Shown: positions 24,158-33,221 of the stretch, one piece after another | Position numbering within the stretch: the first letter of the stretch is position 1 | How the letters are laid out: every line of letters begins with the position of its first letter | Origin: Calditrichia bacterium | GTDB lineage: Bacteria; Calditrichota; Calditrichia; RBG-13-44-9; J075 | Direction: 5' to 3' | Assembly: GCA_020635015.1 (NCBI GenBank) | Contig: JACKAP010000004.1 | Span: forward strand, 1 to 64,000 | Length of the DNA stretch: 64,000 nucleotides | The notes under the pieces: generated by a model | Database searches by the model: none | Seen by the model: the letters and a program-made list of their open reading frames with translations, nothing else | What the model was told of the DNA's origin: nothing | Made by a program: the position numbers and the translations under genes

Positions 24158-24582
24158 ATAAAAACCGCCGTAAACAGCGCTATCGCACCAACCTGATCAT
24201 CCGCCTGATCGATGTGGTGCTGATCCTGCTCTTCGGCTTCATCGCCATCTCGGAGGTGAGCAAGCGCAGCAAGATCCGCCTGGCGGAGAGCACCACCGTG
24301 CCGGCCACCGTGCCGGATCGGGAGCGGGTGCTGTATGTCGGGGTGCTGCCGGACAACCGCTTCCTGGTGGAGGAAGAGACGGCGGTGATCGAGAATCCGG
24401 CCGCCCTGGCGGCATACCTGGCGCAACAGCGCGAGCGGATGGAAGCCCGCAATATCCGTATGAAGGTGCGGGTGCGCGCCAACCACGATGCTCCGGTGCG
24501 CCTGGCCTTTGCGGTGGTGAACATCTGCCAGGAGATGAAGATCCCGGTGGGGCTGGACGTGATTAAAAAGAATCGGGGTTGA
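24154..24582 (+). CDS. ExbD/TolR-like protein 1
   Basis: A 142-residue protein with a short basic cytosolic start, one transmembrane helix containing the channel Asp (LIIRLIDVVLILLFGFIAI) and a small periplasmic domain. This is the ExbD/TolR layout; the helix Asp would carry the proton with the adjacent ExbB-like partner. The start overlaps the preceding stop by four bases, indicating tight coupling. The periplasmic domain is followed by another ExbD copy, a pairing also seen in the second operon at 60001-60873. The energised target is unknown, but the PorP-like gene upstream suggests a surface or secretion role. Confidence 0.85.
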   Translation: MNKNRRKQRYRTNLIIRLIDVVLILLFGFIAISEVSKRSKIRLAESTTVPATVPDRERVLYVGVLPDNRFLVEEETAVIENPAALAAYLAQQRERMEARNIRMKVRVRANHDAPVRLAFAVVNICQEMKIPVGLDVIKKNRG

Positions 24583-24583
24583 T

Positions 24584-24991
24584 ATGAATCGCAGCCTGAT
24601 TATCCGTCTGATCGATGTGGTGCTGATCCTGCTCTTCGGGTTCCTGGCGATCAGCGATATCCAGATGAAGCGCCAGATCCGCCTGCCGGGGCCGGCGGAA
24701 GACAGTCGGCAAATCGTCCCGGCGGATAATGTGTGGATCTTTGTGAAGATCGATTCCGCCGGACATTTTTCGGTGCTCCAGGAGGCCCAGTTACTACAAC
24801 AGACCGCCTCGCTGGATACGCTGCGTACCGCCCTGCTGACCGCCAGCGGGGATGTATATGCCGCCGGCAACCAACCGGTCGTCATCATCGATCCGCATCC
24901 GGAAGCGACGGTGCAGGCCACCATCTCGGTGTTCGACATCTGTGAGGCGGAACGGCTGCCGAAGAGTATTAATATGCAGGTGGATGAGTGA
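24584..24991 (+). CDS. ExbD/TolR-like protein 2
   Basis: A 135-residue paralogue of the preceding gene, one base downstream of its stop codon. MNRSLIIRLIDVVLILLFGF repeats the same transmembrane signature with the essential Asp. The periplasmic part is diverged (FVKIDSAGHFSVLQEAQ, VVIIDPHPEATVQATI). Two ExbD variants probably form a mixed dimer inside the ExbB pentamer. The stop codon TGA is embedded in the first unit of a GTGAATGG heptad array. Confidence 0.85.
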   Translation: MNRSLIIRLIDVVLILLFGFLAISDIQMKRQIRLPGPAEDSRQIVPADNVWIFVKIDSAGHFSVLQEAQLLQQTASLDTLRTALLTASGDVYAAGNQPVVIIDPHPEATVQATISVFDICEAERLPKSINMQVDE

Positions 24992-25096
24992 ATGGGTGAA
25001 TGGGTGAATGGGTGAATGGGTATATGGGGCAATTGCGATAATCGCGATTTACACAAGTAGTAACCCATCCACCCATTCACCCATCCACCCATTCAC
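24987..25096. repeat. Heptad array, GGTGAAT, inverted pair
   Basis: GTGAATGG units start at the ExbD2 stop codon. After a short centre (25023-25062) the mirrored CACCCATTCACCCATCC units lead to the next gene. Both strands keep a 7-bp register. Confidence 0.92.
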
Positions 25097-25139
25097 GATT
25101 TATCACAATTAAACAACTAAACCGGACTCAACTTCAATC

Positions 25140-26171
25140 ATGTCCAACAAACAACAAAAACTGCTCGCCGCCATCATGACTGCAGTGATTCTGCTGCTGG
25201 CGTTCCTGCTCCTGAGCAGCGCGGTGATCCCCCAGCGGGATTTGATCACCGAGCGCTATGATGAGATCGACTGGATGCGCTTCCGTCCCCGTCCGCTGCC
25301 GGTAGCCGTTACGGAACAATCGACCGAGAGCACCCGCCCGGCCGTGCCGCCAGCGGAAACCCCGGTGGTGCGCCGGATTGATCTGAGCGATCTCCAGCTC
25401 CAGGTTGAACCCCGGGATGCTGGTTTTACTCCCGCTGCGCCGGCGACACCCGCTAAAAATGCCCCGGCAGGAGGCAGTCAACTGCAACTCGACCGGGTGG
25501 ATATCTCCGATCTGAACAGTGGTCTCAATCTAACCTTAGATCAGCAGTCTCCGCTTTCCGTTCCCCCGACCCGTGGCCGCGGCCTCCGAGGGAAGCCCGG
25601 CGATGGTTTGCAGGCGCAGAGCGGCAGCGGCGGGCCGGCCGGACAGGATCATCCCGGCGATGGTCCCGGTGCCGAGTTGAAAGGGCCGGAGGGTCGCGGG
25701 CCGGATGCCTCCGCCGGGGAAGATGAAATCGAGTTAAAGGGATTCGAGGAGTTTGGCGGCGAGATCAGTAATTTTTCGCCGGTTTACCTGCCCCTGGTGG
25801 CCTGGATGAAGCGTCATCCGGCCGAACTGTCGCCGGTGGCGCGGCGTTTCATGAGTTATAAAGCCGGCGATTTAACCGCGAAGGTGAAATTCACCCTGAA
25901 CGGGCGTTCGTTCGAGATGCTACTGCTCTGTGTAGAAGCGACCTATGAAGTGCGCATCGTGCTGCTGGAACAGCGCGAAGTGACCTACCTGATCGACCAG
26001 GGCTTCCGCGAGCAGAGTAATTTCTTGCGGATCGGTAAAGTCGACCGCCTGCCGAACGGGGAGATCCTGAAATTCAGCACCAACCTGGAACCGGCCGGCA
26101 GTGACCAGACGAAGATATTTTACCGGATTTTCCTATCCTGGTGGGAGGGGGTGAAGCATGAGGTGGAGTGA
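25140..26171 (+). CDS. TonB-position membrane-anchored protein
   Basis: A 343-residue protein in the place where TonB/TolA would sit after ExbB-ExbD-ExbD. One N-terminal anchor (AAIMTAVILLLAFLLLSS, residues ~10-27) is followed by a Pro-rich stretch and then a long Gly/Asp-rich low-complexity linker (~145-205). A compact C-terminal domain of about 130 residues (FMSYKAGDLTAKVKF, IDQGFREQSNF, FYRIFLSWWEG) ends the protein. The layout is TonB-like, but the C-terminus does not show the usual TonB YP...G motif, so it is either a divergent TonB or a different periplasm-spanning adaptor. No ribosome-binding site is obvious. Confidence 0.65.
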   Translation: MSNKQQKLLAAIMTAVILLLAFLLLSSAVIPQRDLITERYDEIDWMRFRPRPLPVAVTEQSTESTRPAVPPAETPVVRRIDLSDLQLQVEPRDAGFTPAAPATPAKNAPAGGSQLQLDRVDISDLNSGLNLTLDQQSPLSVPPTRGRGLRGKPGDGLQAQSGSGGPAGQDHPGDGPGAELKGPEGRGPDASAGEDEIELKGFEEFGGEISNFSPVYLPLVAWMKRHPAELSPVARRFMSYKAGDLTAKVKFTLNGRSFEMLLLCVEATYEVRIVLLEQREVTYLIDQGFREQSNFLRIGKVDRLPNGEILKFSTNLEPAGSDQTKIFYRIFLSWWEGVKHEVE

Positions 26172-26174
26172 AGC

Positions 26175-26372
26175 TTTTGGTGAATGGGTGAATGGGTTTA
26201 TGGGTGAATGGGTGAATGGGTTTATGGGTTTATGGGGCAGGACGCAACATGCCCATGCGGCCCGTCTTTTCCCATCCACTCATTCACGCGAACGAAGTGA
26301 GCAAACATCGCGAGCGTCAGCGAGCAAACATCCCATTCACCCATTCACCCATTCACCCATTCACCCATTAAC
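26175..26372. repeat. Heptad array with nested family A units
   Basis: GGTGAAT/GGGTTTAT heptads read outward from the TonB-position gene, then C-rich CCATTCACCCATTCA heptads mirror them toward the next gene. Two family A units (GCGAAC/GAAG/TGAGC and GCGAGC/GTCA/GCGAGC with CAAACATC spacers) are embedded in the C-rich half at 26286-26332. This shows that the two repeat classes occupy the same sites. Confidence 0.9.
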
Positions 26373-26397
26373 GATACTTTTACTGCGCGTTATTTTT

Positions 26398-27915
26398 ATG
26401 TTGAGTGCGCTTGTCCTGCTGCCTCACTGCGCCGGCAGCAAACCCGCCCGCCCGGCATTCGGTCCACCGGCCCCCACCGTGGCAGCCGGGCTTGACAGCG
26501 CGGTGGTCGCCCGCAGCGACGCGCTGGCGGAATCGCTCTTCGTCTCCTGGGAGCGGCAGGAGGCGGCCCAGTTACAGCGGCAGACCGGGCAGCAGCAACA
26601 GGAGATCAGCGACGCCCTCTGGCAGGCGCTGGGAAATGCTGCCGACAGCAGCATGGCTGCTACCGCCGATACCGTGCAGGCGATTGGCAAGTTCAATCAG
26701 GGCGCTCAGCAGTTGCTGGCCTTGCAGCAATTGCAGCAAACCGGCGGCGATCCCGTGCAACTGCGCGCTCGCTCGCAGGCCCACCTGGATTCCGCCCGGA
26801 TCTATTTCGAAGCGGCCATCCGGCTCAATCCCTTCGATGCCAACACCCGGCTCTGGCTGGCCCGGGTCTACCAGTTGCTGGCGGAGCGCTTCCTGGCCGA
26901 TACCCGGCTGCCGGAAGCCGCGCTGATGCTGCGCCGCCTGATCCGGATGGACCGGGGGCAGCACGGCCTTCATGGCCGGCTGGGTGAGGTTTACCTGCGC
27001 ATGAACCAGTGGGCACCGGCAAAGGAACAGTTCTCCCAGGCCGAATTTGTGCTGCGGGAAACCGCGGAGTTCCAGGTGCCGGAAGCTGCGGCGCTGAATG
27101 ACAGTACCATCGCAGCGGCGCTGGACTCGGCGGCGCTGTTTCTCTATGTCTATTACCAGGCGGAGAGCGATATCCGCCTGCAGCGGGCTGACTCGGCCCT
27201 GGCCAACCTGGAGCGGGCCCTGCCCCTGGCCCGGAATGGGGAGGATGGTGCGACCGTGCGCCGTACTATCGATTGGATCAATTGGGATGACGGCAACATC
27301 CGCAATGCCGAATATCGCGATCGCCTGATCGAACTGGCCGACGCGCAGCAATACGCCGAAGCCGCAGCCGGATTTGCCCGGTTGAAAGATGGGTTGAAGA
27401 ATCCCCGGGCAGCCCGGGAGATCGACTGGCGGCTGGCGCTGCTGGAATACAGCCACCTCGGCCGGGAGGCGCAGGCGCTGGAACGGCTGTCCGCGGTGGT
27501 GCGCTATTATCTAAACGACAGCCTGCAGACGGCGACGGCGGCGGTAGACACGATGTCCGAAACCTATTTTAACAGCTTCGGCACCATGTGCCACAACCAG
27601 GGGGTGCAGGCATTGAAAGACAAGAAGTTGCGCCGGGCCCTGGCTTACTTTACCCAATCAACCGAAGTGCCCTGGCCGCAACAGGCCAAGAGCTATCTGG
27701 AAATCGCCCGCCTGTCGGTGAACAATCCCGCCAAGGCGGTAGATGCGGCCGGAAAAGCCCTGGCGACGCCGGAACAACTGGACGGACGGGAACAGCAGGA
27801 TGCCCTGCGGGTGATGGTGGGAGGCTTGAAGCGCCTGGGGCGTTTCGATGAGGCGAAGGAATATTACCGCCGCTACCGCCAGCAGGTGCAGGAGAAAGAA
27901 TCCCAATCTGAATAG
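26398..27915 (+). CDS. TPR-repeat lipoprotein
   Basis: About 505 residues from the ATG at 26398 (MLSALVLLPHCAGSKP), where LLPHC followed by AGS is a plausible lipoprotein signal. The frame stays open upstream only because heptad repeats lack stops, so the longer translation is rejected; a slightly earlier non-ATG start within LLLRVIF is possible. The body is helical TPR-type repeats (AARIYFEAAIRLNPFDANT-like, LRRLIRMDRGQHGLHGRLGE in part, AKEYYRRYRQQ at the end). It probably anchors to a membrane and scaffolds the ExbB/TonB-like complex encoded just upstream. No enzymatic motif. Confidence 0.75.
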   Translation: MLSALVLLPHCAGSKPARPAFGPPAPTVAAGLDSAVVARSDALAESLFVSWERQEAAQLQRQTGQQQQEISDALWQALGNAADSSMAATADTVQAIGKFNQGAQQLLALQQLQQTGGDPVQLRARSQAHLDSARIYFEAAIRLNPFDANTRLWLARVYQLLAERFLADTRLPEAALMLRRLIRMDRGQHGLHGRLGEVYLRMNQWAPAKEQFSQAEFVLRETAEFQVPEAAALNDSTIAAALDSAALFLYVYYQAESDIRLQRADSALANLERALPLARNGEDGATVRRTIDWINWDDGNIRNAEYRDRLIELADAQQYAEAAAGFARLKDGLKNPRAAREIDWRLALLEYSHLGREAQALERLSAVVRYYLNDSLQTATAAVDTMSETYFNSFGTMCHNQGVQALKDKKLRRALAYFTQSTEVPWPQQAKSYLEIARLSVNNPAKAVDAAGKALATPEQLDGREQQDALRVMVGGLKRLGRFDEAKEYYRRYRQQVQEKESQSE

Positions 27916-28128
27916 AACGCAGATGACGCGGATGTTCGCGGATAAAAGCACTCAGTCTGTGCTGAAATGTTTTTCAAATACGATGTAATGCATCAAACAG
28001 GTGTCGTCATTGCGAGCCGCGTTATTTGCGGCGCGGCAATCTCCAGCGGATCGCTCCCAACTTAACTGCAGATGGTTGCACCGCGCAGGAGATTGCTTCG
28101 GCACAAAACACCTCGCAATGACTGCTAT
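27913..28128. repeat. Dispersed repeats between the TPR and unknown genes
   Basis: 27913-27946 is another GAACGCAGATGACGCGGAT-type copy. 28003-28128 begins GTCGTCATTGCGAGCCGCG and ends GCACAAAACACCTCGCAATG, an inverted TCATTGCGAG pair like that at 4917. No gene is seen in 27916-28191. Confidence 0.75.
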
Positions 28129-28191
28129 AATTAAGTTCCGACAGGATCGCGTGTAACATCTTTAAGTAACTATAAATACTGAGCTAAACTT

Positions 28192-28935
28192 ATGGAAATT
28201 CTCAACCGCTATCTTACCCTGCTCCTGTTCACAACTTTGCTGTTCGGGCAGGATCATGTCAAGATCGATCAGCAGATGGTCGCCACCGCCACCATCCGGG
28301 ATCAGGAACTGATCAACTTCTTTCTGGAGGCTTATTTGATCCCTGAGGAAGAAGTGCGCGAGATCCGTTTCATCGATGCCACCGGCAACGGTTTTGGGGA
28401 AGAGGATCTGATCAAATGCTACCCTTCGGAAAAGACCTATTATCTTTTCCCCTCCGATACCGCCCAGCAGGTGATGAACGCCTGGGAATTTACCAGCAAT
28501 TTCCAGAGTGTCACCAGCAATGCCGACCCGGTGGTATTTGAACGGTTGGAGAATGACCGGGCGCAGAATGCCATCCTGGCCGGCTTGCTCAAGGGGATCA
28601 ACCGCAATTACCGGGATAAGCCGATCAAGATTTTCTTCGAACGGGATTCCAATGCGGTGGTGTTCGATATGTGGGGATATCATCCGGATTCGGTGCAATG
28701 GCAGCCCCCGCCGCCACCGCCGCGGGTCGCCGAAACCACTTTCGACATCATGCATGTGCTGCGCAGTGACACGCTGGTGATTTCCGACACCACCTACTAT
28801 GACCAGTATTACATTTATCGCAGTGTGGTCGATACCCTCTTCATCAGCGAAACCGAATTCCGCCGGGAGAATGAACGCCTGCAAACCACCTACCAGCCCG
28901 GCCTGGTGCCTCCCAGCGTTCCCAAAAAACCCTGA
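28192..28935 (+). CDS. Exported protein, unknown function
   Basis: A 247-residue protein with signal peptide YLTLLLFTTLLFGQ. The mature part has FLEAYLIPEEEVREIRFI, then FGEEDLIKCYPSEKTYYLF, a GINRNYRDKPIKIFFE segment and a Pro-rich turn before ETTFDIMHVLRSDTL. The C-terminal region is rich in Tyr and Asp. I recognise no family or catalytic motif. It follows the envelope block (PorP-like, ExbB/ExbD, TPR lipoprotein) in the same direction after a repeat-filled gap, so it may belong to the same functional unit but is probably transcribed separately. Periplasmic or outer-membrane-associated by signal. Confidence 0.6.
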   Translation: MEILNRYLTLLLFTTLLFGQDHVKIDQQMVATATIRDQELINFFLEAYLIPEEEVREIRFIDATGNGFGEEDLIKCYPSEKTYYLFPSDTAQQVMNAWEFTSNFQSVTSNADPVVFERLENDRAQNAILAGLLKGINRNYRDKPIKIFFERDSNAVVFDMWGYHPDSVQWQPPPPPPRVAETTFDIMHVLRSDTLVISDTTYYDQYYIYRSVVDTLFISETEFRRENERLQTTYQPGLVPPSVPKKP

Positions 28936-29204
28936 TCTGCGCACCCTTTGCCAATGGCAAAACCGGTGCCACATTTTGACCATCCGCCACATTTTATCAC
29001 TCTCGATAAGTAGTTTAATATAAATTGTTTAAATTCCATTTCCCGGCAGTTTACATGCAAGCCGTGGCATGTTCAATTGCGGCGAATTGACCGGTAAATC
29101 AGAATTTAACCCACTGGTTCCATTGAGCTTATTTTCGATTTCAGTCGATTGGCAAGCGGTTTGTTGTTATATTAAACGGTAACATATCGCCAATGGAGGC
29201 TGCG

Positions 29205-30104
29205 ATGAAATTTGACAACATTTTGGTTCCGGTCGACTTCAGCGAATTCTCAGACAAAGCGGTGGCCTATGCCCTTTACCTGGCGGAAACCCACGGCAGC
29301 AACCTGACCTTGCTGCATGCCGTGGTGTTGCACCAGGAAGACGTCGAAGAAGAAGCGCATCTGCTCGATTATGAGGAGTTGGTAAAGAAGAAAGAAGCGC
29401 AGATCCAGCGAAAGATGGCCGGGCATAATGAACAGGCCGGCCGGCGCGGTGTCAAGATCAATGCGGTGACCGTGCGGGGCATTTTTGCCGCCGACACGAT
29501 TCTGGATTATATTGACGACCATGATTTCGATCTGGTGGTAATCGGCACCCACGGCCGCACCGGCCTCAACAAGTGGCTCCACGGAAGCGTGGCGGAAAAA
29601 GTGGTGCGGGTTTCCCCGGTGCCGGTTTTGTCGATCCACCAGAACGTTACCGAATACCGCATTGGTAAAATCCTGGTGCCGGTCGATTTTTCCGATTATG
29701 CCCGGCAGGCAGTTGAGGCGGCGCTTGGCATCTCTCGGCAATTTGATGCCCGGCTGGAATTTCTGTTTGTCTTGGAGCAGGATCTGCATCCCGCTTTTTA
29801 TGCCGGGGGGGTCGGCTCACTCTTTACCATCGATGCGGAACTGAAGCAGCGCACCACCGATCGGCTGCGCGAGTTTGTCGGTTATACCGGTGAAAATGCC
29901 GCCTACCGGGTGTTGGAAGGGCGGGCGTTCAACGAGATTGTCGAAACCGCCAGCAGCGAGGATTGTGATCTGATCGTGATGGCCACCCGTGGGCTGACCG
30001 GGTTGGAGCATCTGCTGATCGGCAGCACCACCGAGCGGGTAGTGCGCTTCTCGACGGTGCCGGTGTTGACCGTCGGCCGCAATAAATCATTCGATGATCA
30101 ATAA
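29205..30104 (+). CDS. Tandem universal stress protein (UspA x2)
   Basis: A 299-residue protein made of two UspA domains (~1-145 and ~150-299), each starting with the KILVPVDFS-type strand. ATP-binding signatures are present in both: GTHGRTGLNKWLHGS and ATRGLTGLEHLLIGS, matching G-x2-G-x9-G-S. The ATG at 29205 is preferred over 29193 because GGAGG lies between them. Tandem Usp proteins bind ATP and are induced by starvation or redox stress. The upstream ~250 bp is AT-rich and holds no gene. A cNMP-binding protein follows 78 bp downstream and may share regulation. Confidence 0.92.
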   Translation: MKFDNILVPVDFSEFSDKAVAYALYLAETHGSNLTLLHAVVLHQEDVEEEAHLLDYEELVKKKEAQIQRKMAGHNEQAGRRGVKINAVTVRGIFAADTILDYIDDHDFDLVVIGTHGRTGLNKWLHGSVAEKVVRVSPVPVLSIHQNVTEYRIGKILVPVDFSDYARQAVEAALGISRQFDARLEFLFVLEQDLHPAFYAGGVGSLFTIDAELKQRTTDRLREFVGYTGENAAYRVLEGRAFNEIVETASSEDCDLIVMATRGLTGLEHLLIGSTTERVVRFSTVPVLTVGRNKSFDDQ

Positions 30105-30182
30105 ACCCAAACATCCGCGGAGCTTCGGAACCGGAAGGCGGATGAATCAGCGCTCAATTTAAGCAAATTCAGGAGAAGCGGT

Positions 30183-30680
30183 ATGGACACGATCAAAAAA
30201 TATATCAAAGAGCATCCGTTCTTTCAGGATTTTCAGGCGGAACAACTGGATAAAATTGTTGAATTTGCCTCACATATGAGCTTTGATCCGGATCAATATG
30301 TCTTCCGTGACGGTGAAGAAGCCAATGCCTTTTTCCTGATCATGAAAGGGATCATTTCCCTGGAAGTGCATGCCCCCAACCGGGGCCCGGTCAGCATCGA
30401 ATGGATCAGCGCCGGAGATGTGATGGGCTGGTCCTGGTTATACCCGCCCCATCGCTGGCATTTTGATGCCCGGGCCAAGGAGGAAACCCATGTGATCATC
30501 TTAAACGGCAAAAAGCTGCGGGAGATGATCGAGGAGGATCATGAATTCGGATATTATATGCTGCGGAAAATTGCCCGGGTGGTAGAAGACCGCCTCCAGG
30601 CAACCCGGGTGAAAATGATGCAGGTATATGATATTTATAAAGATGTCGGTAAAACCCGCAGCAAGTGGAATGAATCGTAG
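30183..30680 (+). CDS. Cyclic-nucleotide-binding-domain protein without HTH
   Basis: A 165-residue protein whose residues ~10-130 form a CAP-type cNMP-binding domain (FRDGEEANAFFLIMKGIISLEV, quoted partly; GPVSIEWISAGDVMGWSWL). It lacks the C-terminal helix-turn-helix of Crp/Fnr regulators: after the long C-helix (MLRKIARVVEDRLQATRVKM) only about 15 residues remain. The phosphate-binding Arg of classical CAP is not in the usual RxA context. It is therefore likely a stand-alone sensor acting on a partner. AGGAGAAGCGGT precedes the ATG. A CHASE2 adenylate cyclase encoded at 36380 could supply a ligand, but that is inference. Confidence 0.85.
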   Translation: MDTIKKYIKEHPFFQDFQAEQLDKIVEFASHMSFDPDQYVFRDGEEANAFFLIMKGIISLEVHAPNRGPVSIEWISAGDVMGWSWLYPPHRWHFDARAKEETHVIILNGKKLREMIEEDHEFGYYMLRKIARVVEDRLQATRVKMMQVYDIYKDVGKTRSKWNES

Positions 30681-30880
30681 GTTGATATTGGCGGCCAGAT
30701 ATTGCCAAAGCGGCAGTCGGGCGGTCCGGGGATGGTGATAAATATCATATTCCTCACTAATCGATCTCATTGTTTCCGCCTGATCTGGCGCTAAAATTGT
30801 AAACAGCCGGCGGATACCGGCAAATAGTGGTGAGGGTAGGAGAAACAGTTAAACCGGTCTTAAACATAAAGGAGTCTCTC

Positions 30881-31519
30881 ATGAAATGGTTATCGATGAT
30901 CATGGCACCGGTGTTTATCATGAGTATCAATGCTTTCTGCCAAACGGAATGGAAATTGGATAAGGCACATTCATCGGTAAAATTTGAAGCGGAACATGTG
31001 GTGGTCGTCTCTGAGGCCAATGAACCGGACGAAGATAAATTCTACACCATGGGGGTTACCGAAGGGCATTTTAAAGTCTTTGACGTTTCGATGGTGATGA
31101 ATGAGGAAGACCTGAGCAGCATGCAGGTAGAGGCCCGGATTGATGTCAACAGCGTCGATACCGATAACGGTCCGCGGGATTCCCACCTCAGATCAAAAGA
31201 CTTTTTCTACGCGGATCAGTATCCGGAGGTAGTTTTTAAGAGCCAGTCGGTGGAAAAAATGGGAAAAGATACCTATAAAGTGGTCGGCACTCTGACCATG
31301 CGGGGGATTACCAAGCCGCTGGAAATGGAAGTAACAGCGCTCGAAATTCCTCAGGAGAAAGGCAAAGAGAACTACATCTCCATTACCGCCAGCGGGATGC
31401 TGAACCGGCTGGATTTTGGATTGCGCTGGAATGATATGATCGAAAACGGAGTTTTCCGGGTGTCAAACTATGTGAAGCTGACGATTCAGGCGAATTTTAG
31501 GAAAGTTAACGAATCTTAA
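30881..31519 (+). CDS. YceI-family periplasmic protein
   Basis: A 212-residue YceI-like lipocalin-fold protein. The ATG at 30881 has AAGGAG nine bases upstream and begins a signal peptide ending INAFCQ. Hallmarks follow: WKLDKAHSSVKFEAEHV at the mature N-terminus, VNSVDTDNGPRDSHLRSKDFF, YPEVVFKS and GTLTMRGITKPLEMEV. YceI proteins bind isoprenoid-type lipids in the periplasm and are often stress-induced. The family's usual length is ~190 residues, so this one is normal. It sits between a cNMP-binding protein and a TPR protein in the same direction, 40 bp ahead of the latter. Confidence 0.92.
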   Translation: MKWLSMIMAPVFIMSINAFCQTEWKLDKAHSSVKFEAEHVVVVSEANEPDEDKFYTMGVTEGHFKVFDVSMVMNEEDLSSMQVEARIDVNSVDTDNGPRDSHLRSKDFFYADQYPEVVFKSQSVEKMGKDTYKVVGTLTMRGITKPLEMEVTALEIPQEKGKENYISITASGMLNRLDFGLRWNDMIENGVFRVSNYVKLTIQANFRKVNES

Positions 31520-31558
31520 TAGATCAATGGATGTTCGCCACAGGACAGGAGGTTTATT

Positions 31559-32872
31559 GTGAAAGTACGACTGGTGATGGGTAAGATCGCCCGCTGGTGC
31601 CTGGTATTAGGACTACTGGCCGGGGGAATGAGCCTTCATGCGCAGGACGAGGATGATTTTGAAGAGATGAGCGAAGATACCGCGTGCGTTCCCGCCAATC
31701 TTCAAACCGCTTACGATGCTTATAAAACTGACGACCTGGCACCCAATCAGCTTGACATCTGGTATGATTATGGGCGTGAGCCTCACAAAATTGCCCGCTA
31801 CGAAAACAAACCGGAAAAATATCGACAGGCCATACCGTATTTCTGGAAAGTGATCGTCAATGATGACACCGGCCGCTTCAAAATTGTTTATGGGAAACTG
31901 GTCGAATGTTATCTGGGGTTGAATGAGCCGGACAGCGCGCTGATTGTGGCCTACCGGGGACTGGCAAAATACCCCGATTACATCACCCTCCACTACCACG
32001 CCGGGATCATTCAGAAAACCCTGGGGAAAGTCAAGTGTGCGATACCCCATTATGAAGCGCTGGTGAATTCCAATCCAGACGACAAAAGTACCCTGCTCAA
32101 TTACCTGACCAACCTCGCTCAGCTATATTATGCGGCCGAGGATGAACGCTGTCTGGAGGTACAGCGCCGGGTGATCGACCTGGACCCGGAAAATGTCGAA
32201 GCTGCCAGCCTGCTGGTGCGGATGACCGAATTTTTCGGCGGCGACGCCATGGAGGCGATGGAGGATGCCTACAACACCGATCCCACCAACATCCAGAATG
32301 CCCGCCGTTTCGGCCGGGCGGCCTATGAAGCCGGAGAATACGACAAGGCGATCCAGGCCTATACTTCGGTGCTGGAACAGGATCCCGCTAATACCGAAGC
32401 GCTGCGCTACATCGCCAGATCCTATGAGGGCAAAGAACAGTTCGCTAATGCGCTCAAGAATTACAAAGCGGTGCTGGATCTGGAAGCGGAGGATCTGAAT
32501 GTGATGTGTTCGATCGCCTCGGTCTATGCCCGCACTCGCGATTTCACCACGGCGCGGGCTTATGTGCGCCGGGTGCAGCGCATCGATGCCAGTTTCGGCT
32601 GGTCCTATATGGTGATGGGCGAAATTTACGAAAATTCGGTTGCTAAATGCTCCGACGAACGCGACAAGCGCGGCTATACCTACGATGACAAGCTGGTGTT
32701 CCAACTGGCCCAGGATGAATACCGCAAAGCCGCCCGCGATCCCAATGTCGCCGCCTCTGCCAGCCTGCGGGTGAAGCAACTGGAACCTTTCGTCCCAACC
32801 AAAGCGGATTTGCACATGCATAGCAACCGCACCGATATCAACGATTCCTGCTATAGCTGGATCAGCCAGTGA
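31559..32872 (+). CDS. Exported TPR-repeat protein
   Basis: A 437-residue protein starting at GTG 31559, with AGGAGG at ideal distance. Signal peptide ends MSLHAQ. TPR-like helices cover most of the mature protein (RQAIPYFWKVIVNDDTGRF, CAIPHYEALVNSNPDD, KAIQAYTSVLEQDPANTEAL, ALKNYKAVLDLEAEDLN). The pattern of a Trp/Tyr-rich N-terminal repeat followed by regular TPRs resembles envelope scaffold proteins of FCB bacteria. No catalytic residues. The stop codon is followed within six bases by GGATACT heptads. Probably co-transcribed with yceI. Confidence 0.82.
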   Translation: MKVRLVMGKIARWCLVLGLLAGGMSLHAQDEDDFEEMSEDTACVPANLQTAYDAYKTDDLAPNQLDIWYDYGREPHKIARYENKPEKYRQAIPYFWKVIVNDDTGRFKIVYGKLVECYLGLNEPDSALIVAYRGLAKYPDYITLHYHAGIIQKTLGKVKCAIPHYEALVNSNPDDKSTLLNYLTNLAQLYYAAEDERCLEVQRRVIDLDPENVEAASLLVRMTEFFGGDAMEAMEDAYNTDPTNIQNARRFGRAAYEAGEYDKAIQAYTSVLEQDPANTEALRYIARSYEGKEQFANALKNYKAVLDLEAEDLNVMCSIASVYARTRDFTTARAYVRRVQRIDASFGWSYMVMGEIYENSVAKCSDERDKRGYTYDDKLVFQLAQDEYRKAARDPNVAASASLRVKQLEPFVPTKADLHMHSNRTDINDSCYSWISQ

Positions 32873-32876
32873 GTAG

Positions 32877-33221
32877 ATGCTGGATACTGGATACTGGATA
32901 CTGGATAATTGAAAATATGCTTGCTATGGTGTGAAGATCATGTTCATTTCAGCATCCAGCATCCAGCATCCAGCATCCAGCATCCAGCATCCAGCATCCA
33001 GCATCCAGCATCCAGCATCCAGCATCCAGCATCCAGCATCCAGCATCCAGCATCCAGCATCCAGCATCCAGCATCCAGCATCCAGCATCCAGCATCCAGC
33101 ATCCAGCATCCAGCATCCAGCATCCAGCATCCAGCATCCAGCATCCAGCATCCAGCATCCAGCATCCATCCAGCATCCAGCATCCAGCATCCAGCATCCA
33201 GCATCCAGCATCCAGCATCCC
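32877..33221. repeat. Large heptad array, CATCCAG x about 38, with outward TGGATAC units
   Basis: Four TGGATAC units (32880-32906) read outward from the TPR gene. After 40 bp, CATCCAG repeats perfectly from 32950 to 33221 with one phase slip near 33165 (an extra CATC). The sequence is open in several frames because 7 is not a multiple of 3; I treat none as coding. Near-perfect identity of units indicates recent expansion. 33222-33484 shows no other feature. Confidence 0.95.

Noticed and set aside
26158..26397. N-terminal extension of the TPR lipoprotein
   Set aside because: The segment is translated heptad and mini-hairpin repeat; a lipoprotein signal starts at 26398.
28956..28971. Minus-strand sigma-54 promoter (TGGCAC-N5-TTGC)
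   Set aside because: Good match, but it points into the 3' end of the gene at 28192-28935 with no minus-strand gene downstream; likely chance.
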